Shown: piece after piece, positions 55,028-63,200 of the stretch
How the letters are laid out: each line of letters starts with the position of its first letter
How positions within the stretch are numbered: the first letter of the stretch is position 1
Assembly: GCF_026341775.1 (NCBI RefSeq)
Contig: NZ_JAPEOB010000001.1
Location: 2,294,001-2,358,000 of the forward strand
Direction of reading: 5' to 3'
Length of the DNA: 64,000 nucleotides
Source: Streptomyces sp. NBC_00654
Lineage (GTDB): Bacteria > Actinomycetota > Actinomycetes > Streptomycetales > Streptomycetaceae
The notes under the pieces: model-generated
Seen by the model: the letters and a program-made list of their open reading frames with translations, nothing else
What the model was told of the DNA's origin: nothing
Database searches by the model: none
Program-made: the position numbers and the translations under genes

Positions 55028-55061
55028 AGAGGGGCACGCTCCCACCGGAGCGTGCCCCTCT
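55028..55061 (+). terminator. 14-bp stem-loop between the convergent esx pair and DUF397 gene
   Basis: AGAGGGGCACGCTC (55028-55041) pairs with GAGCGTGCCCCTCT (55048-55061) around a six-base loop. It can serve both convergent genes. Confidence 0.82.
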
Positions 55062-55095
55062 CATGTGCCCGGCCCGGAGGGCCCGGCCGACAGCC

Positions 55096-55329
55096 CTACT
55101 TCAGGTCGAACTCGCCGTCACGGGCGCCCAGCACGAACGCGGTCCACTCGGCCTCCGTGTACCGCAGCACGGTCTCCGGATCCAGCGAGGACCGCATCGC
55201 CACGGCCCCGCCCGGCAGATGCGCGATCTCCACACGCTCCTCCGCCTGCTCCGTCCCGGGGGCACTGAGCCACTCCACCCCCGAGATGTCGAGTGCGTAC
55301 AGCTCGTCCTTCTCCGCTTGCGTGCCCAT
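55096..55329 (-). CDS. bldB: DUF397 family protein, BldB-like
   Basis: 77 residues from an ATG with GAGGAAAGG seven bases upstream; the frame is open far upstream, but only this part is conserved. VEWLSAP and AMRSSLDP, then AEWTAFVLGARDGEFDL at the end, are the DUF397 signature. DUF397 proteins of streptomycetes are small developmental regulators that often pair with an XRE-type partner; none is adjacent. BldB lies in the ESX locus of related species, which is the reason for the symbol, but orthology is inferred from place and family only. Confidence 0.65.
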   Translation of the reverse strand: MGTQAEKDELYALDISGVEWLSAPGTEQAEERVEIAHLPGGAVAMRSSLDPETVLRYTEAEWTAFVLGARDGEFDLK

Positions 55330-55420
55330 CAGTTGCCTTTCCTCTCGTGCGGCGGAACGTGTTCCTCGCCCTGTCCAGGCTATCGCCGTACACCGACGCC
55401 GGGGCGGGATCGCGTCCGGT

Positions 55421-56437
55421 TCACGGGGCCGTGGTGGAGCAGCCGTAGTTCTTGCCGGCGGAGGTGACGAAGTCGGCGAAGACGGCCTTGGCCGAGGGGG
55501 TGCCGGGGGATTCGAGGGCGGACTGGTAGGTGGGACCGAGCTCCATCGAGAAGTACGTCGGTGTGCCCGAGCAGTCGGCCACCACGTGCCGTTGGTCGAA
55601 GCCCGAGACACGCAGGCCCGCGAGCGGCGGCTGTTCCCCGAAGCCGGGGGAGGAGGCGATCGCTTCCAGGACGCGCGGCTCCTGTGTCACGGAGAAGGTG
55701 GCGTGTCCGCTCACCTCGCAGGCCCAGGTGGGACCGGTCCGCCCCTGGACCGTCTGGCGTGCCGCTTGCCTTCCCGCGGCCGGGCCGGGGAAGGTCAGGC
55801 CCTTGATGCCGCACACCGCGTCGTCCGGGACCTTCTGGCCGGCCGGTACGGCCGGGAGGCTGCCGGACAGGGCGAGCGGCCGGTCCGGCGCGCACCCCGC
55901 GCGTTCCGCCGCCCTGTTCGCCACGTCGGTCAGGAGCGCGGCCAGTGCCGTGGGGTCGGAGCCCTCGGGGGCGTAGCCCTCGACGATGGCCGGGGCCGTC
56001 TTCGCGCAGCCCTCCGGCAGGAGCACCCAGCCGTGGTCCCTGCCCACACCCCCGGTCGCCGGTCCGGAGAAGAAGGACACAGTGGCGGGACCGGGCCAGC
56101 GGCCGTCGGTGAACGCGAAGTCACCCCGCTCATGGGTAGCCGAGATCCTCAGGTGCCCCTCACCGGCACCGGGCAGGAACGACGAGGCCTCGACGGTGCA
56201 GGAGAACTCCAGGTCGTCGCCCGGCCGGGCATCCAGGCCGTTCCCGTCGGAGATGCGGCCGCCCCCGGACAGGACGGCGTCGGCCCGCGCGGTGGACACG
56301 AGTCCCCCGCACACCTCGTCCCCGGCGACGAGATTGGTGTTCAGCCACACATGGAAACCCGCGAGCACGACACCGAGCGCCAGTACCGGAGCGATCCACT
56401 TCCACCGGGGTGCCCGGTTGCCCTTGCCTTGCGTCAT
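55421..56437 (-). CDS. Unknown exported protein with one N-terminal membrane helix, ESX-linked
   Basis: 338 residues. A short basic start and one hydrophobic helix (WIAPVLALGVVLAGFHVWL, about 14-32) place the rest outside the membrane. The outer part has many spaced Cys (DEVCGG, EFSCTV, PEGCAK, RAGCAP, DAVCGI, TWACEV, VADCSG, YGCST), suggesting up to four disulfides. Two repeated halves may exist: each has a C-x-V-related strand and a VVADCSG or VLLPEGC strand. It starts three bases after the stop of the WXG protein gene at 56441, so the two are co-expressed. Confidence 0.6.
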   Translation of the reverse strand: MTQGKGNRAPRWKWIAPVLALGVVLAGFHVWLNTNLVAGDEVCGGLVSTARADAVLSGGGRISDGNGLDARPGDDLEFSCTVEASSFLPGAGEGHLRISATHERGDFAFTDGRWPGPATVSFFSGPATGGVGRDHGWVLLPEGCAKTAPAIVEGYAPEGSDPTALAALLTDVANRAAERAGCAPDRPLALSGSLPAVPAGQKVPDDAVCGIKGLTFPGPAAGRQAARQTVQGRTGPTWACEVSGHATFSVTQEPRVLEAIASSPGFGEQPPLAGLRVSGFDQRHVVADCSGTPTYFSMELGPTYQSALESPGTPSAKAVFADFVTSAGKNYGCSTTAP

Positions 56438-56440
56438 GTC

Positions 56441-58732
56441 CTACTTCCTCGTGCGCAGCGCCGAGTACGCGTCCTCGCGCCCCGTGATGTAACTCTGTTT
56501 GGCCTCGCCCTTGGCGTGGTCGTGCGCCTCCGAGCCGGCGACACCACGCTCGTTCCCCCACGCGTCGAGCAGTTTGTTCGTGCCCGCGATCCCTGCCGAG
56601 GTGTTGGTGCTCTCCTTGGCGCGTGCCGCGTCCTCCGCCTCGGCGGCGACGTCCTTGGAGTACTCGTAGGTGGCCGCGTCGACCATGCGCTGGATCGGGT
56701 CGCCCACGACCGGGATCTGTGTGAAGAGGCCACCGACGCCGTGGTACGTGTACCGCATCTCGTCGTTGAGGTTCCCGATCTTGGTGTCGCGGTCGTCCAG
56801 GGTCATGTCGGAGCCGATGGCGTTCATCGCTCCGTACACCTCGCCGACATGGCGGGCCTTGTTGTCCCAGTCGCCGACGACATTGCCCACCTGCTCCGGC
56901 GGAGCGTCCTTCGCGGTGAGGAGGTACTCGGCCGCGTACCGCTTCTCGTTCTCGTACAGCAGGTCGTAGACGAGTACGGGCTCGCCATCGGCCGTCTGCC
57001 CGTACGCGGCGTCCGAGACACCGCGCATCACCCGCAGAAGGCTGTGCTTGGAGTTGGTGATCCCGGACTCGTCGCCGCGCCCGCTGATCTCGTCGAGACC
57101 CGTGGGGCTGCCCGGGGCGGTACCACTGAGGATGGCGTGGGTGTCGGCCGTGTAGTCCGACAGGGCACGGCCGAGGGGCACCTTCAGGTTCTGCGGGATC
57201 GTGTCGCCCTTGGAATCCTGGTCCAGGACGCTGATGGTCTCCTGCATGACCCGGGCCTGGGCCTCCGAGTGGTGGCCGAACGCGGCGCCTCCGGCGTTGG
57301 GCTCGCGGCCCGTGGTCGCCGCCTCCAGGGCGAGACCGAGGCCGATCTTGGAGGTCGGGTCGTCGAAGGTCGTGACGCCGTAGCCGGTGATCGTGTTCTT
57401 CGGCCAGTCGCGGGCGTCGTCGCCGCCGCCGAGCAGGTACTTCAGGTGGTTGTTGGGTACCTTGTCGCCGTCCGCGCCATTGCCCGTGGAGTCGAAGAAG
57501 GCGGTGGCCGCGTCCGGGTTCTTGCTCATGACACCGAGGAGGCCGTCGATCGGGTCGCTCTCGATGCCCTTGTGACCGCCGCCCCACAGCGTGAAGATGC
57601 CGTCCTGCTTCTTCTCGGCGGCTATGAGGTCATCGCCCAGCTCGTACAGGAACTGATCGTCGAACTTCGTGTCCGCGTGCTGCATCATGCTGACGAACGA
57701 CTGGTAGCCGTACAGCGGCTGGGTGTTCGAGCCGAAGTTCTTGGTGCCGGAGCTGTCGAGTCTGTCCGTCCACTCCCGGTAGAACCTGCCCTCGTCGGAC
57801 GCCTTCCACTTCTTGAACGCGTCCGATCCGGGCGGCGCGTCCTTGACGCTGCCCGGCACCTGGGTGGCGGTGGCGGCGGAGTTGGCCAGACCCTTCTGGA
57901 TCTCCAGGTACTGGTCCTTGTTCTTCTTGTCCGAGTCGTAGGCACGGTCGTTGAGCTTGTTGTTGACCTTGATCAGCCCGTCGGGGCCCAGCCCGTTGAG
58001 GAGCGTCTGGGAGAAGGCCTTGTCGTGCGAGTTGTCCCGCACCGAGCGCTGGAACTCCGCCATGTCGGCCGCGGAGACCTTGTCACCGTTGTTGATGCGG
58101 GTGGCGATGTCCTTGGTGTTCTCCGCCTCGTACTTCTCCACGTCGCCCTGCGCGTGCGCGTTGAAGCCGGTGCCCAGCGTGTTGTCGTTCTTGTCCCCGT
58201 ACCCGTCCTTGGTGACGGCCTCCAGCGCGATCTTCACGCCCTGGTCCGCGTCGTCCACCGCCTTGACGCAGTCGTCGACCGCCTTCGACCAGGACGCCAC
58301 GGACTTGCGGATGCTCTCCGCGTAGTCGGGGTCGTGCCGGGTGGCCGCGCGTTCGGCCTCCGTGAGCTTCGCGTAGTCGTAGGTGACCACGCCGCCCTCG
58401 GAGATCTTCATGCCCGCCTTGACCGCCGCGGCGCACTGGTTCTCCAGGTTCTTCTTCAGGCGTACGAAGTCGTTGTGAGCGTCGCGCAGCAGCGAGGCTA
58501 TGGCCTTGGCCTGGGTCTGCGCGGCGGCGTACTCGTAGCGGGTGGCGGCGAAGTTCATCTGGGCGGTGTTCGCGCTCAGCCCGGACCAGGACTGGCCGAG
58601 CGTGATGCACTGGACGCTGTCCTTGTAGCGGTTCTCGACCTTCTTGATCTCCGCGGCCGCGTCGTCCCACTTGTCCGCGGCCGTGGTCAGCTTGCCCAGG
58701 TCGGTCGTCATGACCTCGCTGTAGGTGAGCAT
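56441..58732 (-). CDS. Large ESX-linked protein with an N-terminal WXG100-like domain
   Basis: 763 residues. The first about 100 residues form a helical hairpin with WSG at 49-51 and no signal peptide, as in LXG/WXG-domain ESX substrates. The following region is mostly helical, with runs such as TKDGYGDKNDNTLGTGF, FTLWGGGHKGIESDPIDGLL and WPKNTITGYGVTTFDDP. No nuclease, ADP-ribosyl or peptidase motif is recognised, so it is not clearly a toxin. It may be a secreted structural or effector protein. A likely ribosome site is GAGAAAC before the ATG at 58732. Confidence 0.68.
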   Translation of the reverse strand: MLTYSEVMTTDLGKLTTAADKWDDAAAEIKKVENRYKDSVQCITLGQSWSGLSANTAQMNFAATRYEYAAAQTQAKAIASLLRDAHNDFVRLKKNLENQCAAAVKAGMKISEGGVVTYDYAKLTEAERAATRHDPDYAESIRKSVASWSKAVDDCVKAVDDADQGVKIALEAVTKDGYGDKNDNTLGTGFNAHAQGDVEKYEAENTKDIATRINNGDKVSAADMAEFQRSVRDNSHDKAFSQTLLNGLGPDGLIKVNNKLNDRAYDSDKKNKDQYLEIQKGLANSAATATQVPGSVKDAPPGSDAFKKWKASDEGRFYREWTDRLDSSGTKNFGSNTQPLYGYQSFVSMMQHADTKFDDQFLYELGDDLIAAEKKQDGIFTLWGGGHKGIESDPIDGLLGVMSKNPDAATAFFDSTGNGADGDKVPNNHLKYLLGGGDDARDWPKNTITGYGVTTFDDPTSKIGLGLALEAATTGREPNAGGAAFGHHSEAQARVMQETISVLDQDSKGDTIPQNLKVPLGRALSDYTADTHAILSGTAPGSPTGLDEISGRGDESGITNSKHSLLRVMRGVSDAAYGQTADGEPVLVYDLLYENEKRYAAEYLLTAKDAPPEQVGNVVGDWDNKARHVGEVYGAMNAIGSDMTLDDRDTKIGNLNDEMRYTYHGVGGLFTQIPVVGDPIQRMVDAATYEYSKDVAAEAEDAARAKESTNTSAGIAGTNKLLDAWGNERGVAGSEAHDHAKGEAKQSYITGREDAYSALRTRK

Positions 58733-58809
58733 GTTTCTCCCGTGATGCTGTGTTCTGTCGAAGCGGCCCGGGCGGCGCGGCCCGGGCCCGCGCGTGGCGG
58801 CCGGAAACC

Positions 58810-59517
58810 TCAGGCGAGTTGCGCGTGGAGCGCCAGCGCGAGGCCGGAGAGCTTCTCGCCCCCGGGCCCGGCGCTCCCGTCCTCGCCCGCCGTCACCACC
58901 AGCGAGGCGTCGCCGTCGTCCGAGGGCTTCACCCGCACGGTGACGCAGTCGCCGTTCCGGGAGGCCACCGCCTCACCGGCCGCTCCCGCCGCCGTCCGCC
59001 GCAGATACGCGGTCAGCTCCTCGGTCGAGAATCCGCCGGCGGACATGATCACCGGTGCCAGCAGGTTCTCGGCCGACGCGGACTCCGTGGCGATCGTGTG
59101 GACTTCCACGGTGCCGGCGCCCACGTGGAACAGACAGCTGACCAGGGCTCCGGGATTGGCGGCGAATCCGCCCGGCCCCTGCGCGTCGCGCCCGTTCTCG
59201 GCGGTGACGGCGGGCTCGTCCGCGTCCTCGCCCGGGGCGGCCCCGGCACCCGTCCTCCCGGACAGCCCCGCCGCCTTCGCCGCGCGGGCGATGTCGTACG
59301 GGAGCGGGCAGCTGTCCGCTCCGTCCGGCCCGACCTTGTCCGCGGCCGCCCGGAGCGCGGAGACGCTCACGGGACCGGAGGCCTTCCCCGCCCCCGCGTC
59401 GGAGTCGCCGGAAGCGCCGGAGCCACCGTCTCCGCCGTCCTGCCCGCAACCGGTCAGCAGCGCTGTCGCGAGCAGTACGGCCAGGGCGCCGCCGCTCCGG
59501 AGTCGTGTGCGTTCCAT
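58810..59517 (-). CDS. Lipoprotein, unknown function, ESX-linked
   Basis: About 235 residues from the ATG at 59517, chosen because a signal with lipobox LLTGC begins there (RTRLRSGGALAVLLATALLTGC). The frame is open to an ATG at 59574. The mature part has a Gly/Asp/Ser-rich tether and then an alpha/beta domain with spaced Cys (DSCPLPY, VSCLFHVG, GDCVTVR). No enzyme motif is recognised. It lies between the WXG-like gene at 59590 and the 763-residue gene, all on the same strand. Confidence 0.65.
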   Translation of the reverse strand: MERTRLRSGGALAVLLATALLTGCGQDGGDGGSGASGDSDAGAGKASGPVSVSALRAAADKVGPDGADSCPLPYDIARAAKAAGLSGRTGAGAAPGEDADEPAVTAENGRDAQGPGGFAANPGALVSCLFHVGAGTVEVHTIATESASAENLLAPVIMSAGGFSTEELTAYLRRTAAGAAGEAVASRNGDCVTVRVKPSDDGDASLVVTAGEDGSAGPGGEKLSGLALALHAQLA

Positions 59518-59589
59518 GGGGCCGGGGCCTTTCGTCCTGCGCGTACGGGGGAGGGTCAATGGGTTCCGGATCATGATCGGGTTTCCGCC

Positions 59590-60042
59590 CTACACCCCGC
59601 CGAGGCCGGACGCCCACGGACCGTACTGCGGCTTGAGCAGCGGCGAGAACTGGGAGTTGATGTCCAGGTCGTTGCGGGCGAAGCCGTTGGCGGCCCCGCG
59701 CAGGCCGTTCTTCTCCGAGCTCAGCCTGCCCATCAGGGTCTTCACCTGCTTGTCCCAGGTCTCGCCCAGCTTGGTGATCGCCGGACCGGTGGCCCAGTCG
59801 GTGAACTCCTTGGCCGCGGCGGACGAGGCCTCGTCCGCCAGGTTGGTGGACTTGTTGGTACTGTCCTCCAGCTCGTTCTCGATGGTGTTCGCCGCGGCGG
59901 CCTTCTCCGCGGGCGTCGAGGCCAGGACCTGTCCGCCGAGGCCGGGCAGCGGGCCGTCGTCGGCGCCGTTGAGCCGCATGTCCGTGCTCTGCCGCTGCGT
60001 GGCCTCCGCGCGCAGCGTGGCCCATTCGTCGTCGAAGCCCAT
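59590..60042 (-). CDS. Small helical ESX-linked protein, WXG-like
   Basis: 150 residues from an ATG with GGGGGAA upstream. It is Ala/Glu/Ser-rich and helical, with two Trp near the turn (WATGP and ETWDKQ) and no signal peptide, similar in size and composition to extended WXG100 or ESX-1-substrate proteins. An exact WXG motif is not seen. It is the first gene of the minus-strand accessory block and could be a secreted partner or chaperone. Confidence 0.6.
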   Translation of the reverse strand: MGFDDEWATLRAEATQRQSTDMRLNGADDGPLPGLGGQVLASTPAEKAAAANTIENELEDSTNKSTNLADEASSAAAKEFTDWATGPAITKLGETWDKQVKTLMGRLSSEKNGLRGAANGFARNDLDINSQFSPLLKPQYGPWASGLGGV

Positions 60043-60118
60043 GAGATTCCCCCGTATCGCATGCCTGTGGACGGTGCCGCCGTTACCCGGGCGCACCGAT
60101 GGATCACCACTCGACGCT

Positions 60119-60147
60119 AATACATGGTCGCTACCGGTTTCTGTCCG
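60119..60147 (-). promoter_or_regulatory. Candidate promoter of the ESX accessory block
   Basis: On the minus strand CGGACA (60142-60147) and TGTATT (60119-60124) are 17 bases apart, in the gap after the eccC terminator. The match is partial. Confidence 0.3.
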
Positions 60148-60234
60148 GGCCCAGGCCTTCGCCCCCGGCCCCCTTCGGGCGGACCCGCAACGGCCCACGG
60201 CGCGCGCCCCGGACCCACCCCTCCCGGGAACGCG

Positions 60235-60269
60235 CCGGGGCCCCCGCACACACCGCGCGGGGGCCCCGG
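60235..60269 (-). terminator. Perfect 13-bp stem-loop after eccC
   Basis: CCGGGGCCCCCGC (60235-60247) pairs with GCGGGGGCCCCGG (60257-60269). It lies about 20 bases past the eccC stop and separates eccC from the accessory block. Confidence 0.8.
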
Positions 60270-60289
60270 TCGTACCGCCGGCGACTGCC

Positions 60290-63200
60290 TCAGTGCTGCT
60301 CCGGCAACCGGCCGATCTGCACCAGCGGTGTACCGCGCCTGCGCGACGCGAAGTACCCGCGCCCCGGCGGCATCGCATGGCCGCGCACCGAACCGATCAG
60401 CTCGCCCTCGCCCGGATCACCGGCCAGCACCACGCCCTGCGCGCCCAGTTCCTTGATCCGCTGCATGAACGACTCGTACATCGACCTCGACGCGCCCGCC
60501 GAGTTGCGGGCGATGATGAACCGCACCCCGGTGTCCCGGGCGAACGGCAGATACTCCGCGAGCGGACCCAGCGGGTTGCCCGCGTTCGTCGCCACCAGGT
60601 CGTAGTCGTCCACGATGATGAAGATCTGCGGCCCGCTCCACCAGCTGCGGTCCCGCAGTTGCTGCGGGGTGACGTCCGTCGGCGGCTGGCGCCGCGCGAA
60701 CACCCCGGACAGCGCCTCCATGTGCATCTGCATGGAGCTGGCCATCGGCGCGTACTCCAGCAGATGCGACTCCGGCAGCGCGCCCAGCAGAGCCCGCCGG
60801 TAGTCCCCGACGACGAGCTTCGCCTCGTCGGGGGAGTACCGCTCCGCGATCTGCTTGGCGATCAGCCGCAGCAGATTGGTCTTGCCGGACTCGCTCTCGC
60901 CGAAGATCAGGAAGAACGGGTCCGTCTCGAAGTTCACGAACACCGGCTCCAGCGCCGTCTCGTCGATCCCGATCGCGATGCCCCGCTCCGGGAACTCGAA
61001 CCCCTTGGGCAGCTGGTCCGCGGGCAGCTTGCGCGGCAGCAGCCGCACCGCGGGCGCCGACGGCCCGGCCCAGTTCGCCTTCACCGTGCTGACGAACGCG
61101 GCCGTGCCGTCGGAGAGATCCGCGGCGCTGCTGACCGAGTCGATACGCGGCAGAGCACCCATGAAGTGCAGCTTCTCCGGGACCTGACCACGGCCGGGCA
61201 CCCCCGCGGGCACGTTGGAGGCGACCTTGCGGTCGAACTCGGAGTCCATCACGTCACCGAGGCGCAGTTCGAGCCTGCCGAGGATCTGGTCCTTCAGCGC
61301 CGCCCGCACCTCCATGTAGCGGGCCGCCGTGATGACCACATGGATGCCGTACCCGAGACCGCGCGAGGCGATGTCCGTGACGGTCTGCTCCAGCAGCTCG
61401 TACTCGGCCCGGAAACCGCCCCAGCCGTCGATCACCAGGAACACGTCGCCCCAGGGCTCGCCGGGCAGCTCGCCCCGGGCGCGCTTGCGCCGGTAGGTGG
61501 CGATCGAGTCGATGGAGTGGGCCCGGAAGAACTCCTCGCGCCGGTTGAGGACCCCGGCCACCTCGGCGACCGTACGGCGTACCCGCTCCGGGTCCAGCCG
61601 GGAGGCCATCCCGCCGACATGCGGAAGCTCCGCCAGTGAGACGAGCCCGCCACCACCGAAGTCGAGACCGTAGAACTGCACCTCGTGCGGGGTGTGGGTG
61701 AGCGCGAACGACGAGACCAGCGCCCGCATCATGGTCGACTTCCCGGACTGCGGACCACCGACCACCATCATGTGACCGGCCGCACCGGAGAAGTCCCGGT
61801 ACAGCACCTCACGGCGCTGCTCGAACGGCTTGTCGATCAGACCGAGCGGCACGATCAGCCCGCCCGGACGTGTGTACTCGGTCGAGGAGAACCCGCGGTC
61901 CGACGTCGGCGCCAGCCCCGGCAGCAACTGGTCCAGCGTCGGCGCCCGGTCCAGCGGCGGCAGCCACACCTGGTGGGCCGGCACCCCCTGACCCTCCAGG
62001 CGCCGCACGATCACATCGAGCACGGTGTCGGCCAGCGCGTCGTCCTCCTCCGCCGACCGCGTCGCCGCCAACTGCGCCGGATCCGGGGCCGCGTACACCA
62101 CCGGCACCGGAGCGGCGGTGAACACCGCGGGCCGCCGGTCGATCGGCAGCTGCCCCACCGACAGATCGGGACCGCCCGTACGGTACGTCCCCGACACGTA
62201 CGCCGCCTTGAACCGGGTCATCTCGTCCGTACCGAACTTGAGATAACCGGAACCGGGCACCGACGGCAGGTGATACGCGTCCGGCACGCCCAGCGCCGTA
62301 CGCGACTCCGCCGCCGAGAAGGTCCGCAGACCGATGCGGTAGGAGAGATAGGTGTCCAGACCACGCAGCTTGCCCTCCTCCAGACGCTGCGAGGCCAGCA
62401 GCAGATGCACACCCAGCGAACGGCCGATACGGCCGATCTGGATGAACATGTCGATGAAGTCCGGCTTGGCGGTGAGGAGTTCGGAGAACTCGTCGATCAC
62501 CAGGACCAGCGAGGCCAGCGGCTCCAGCGCGGCGCCCGCGGCCCGCGCCTTCTCGTAGTCGTGGATGTTGGCGTAGTTGCCCGCCGACCGCAGCAGCTCC
62601 TGACGGCGCTGGAGCTCACCGCGGATGGCATCCCCCATGCGGTCCACCAGCGTCAGGTCGTCCGCCAGGTTGGTGATGACCGCCGCCACGTGCGGCATCT
62701 GCGACATCCCCGCGAACGTCGCACCGCCCTTGAAGTCCGCGAGGACGAAGTTCAGGGTCTCCGAGGAGTGGGTGACCGCGAGTCCGAGCACCAGGGTGCG
62801 CAGCAGCTCCGACTTGCCGGAACCCGTGGCGCCGACACACAGCCCGTGCGGCCCCATGCCCTCCTGCGCGGCCTCCTTCAGGTCCAGCATCACCGGCTGG
62901 CCGTCCTCGCCGATACCGATCGGCACCCGCAGCCGCTCCGAGACCGAACGCGGCCGCCAGGTGCGCGCCACATCGACCGAGCCCGCGTCCCCCAGGTTCA
63001 GCAGATCCGTGAAGTCCAGGTTGGCCAGCAGCGGTTCGTCGTCGTCGCCCCCGCCCATCCGGAGCGGGGCCAGCTGCCGGGCCAGCGCCTCGGCGGCCGG
63101 CAGCGACATCCCGTCCGGCGCGCCCTCGTACGCGAGCCCCGCACCCGACTCCAGCCGCAGCAGCCCCGGCCGTACCACCACCGAGAGGCCACCGCGCTGT

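Noticed and set aside
55052..61639. A 2,195-residue open frame on the plus strand across the minus-strand ESX genes
   Set aside because: It lies antisense to five well-supported genes, is an effect of high GC third positions, and its sequence is low-complexity without any domain.
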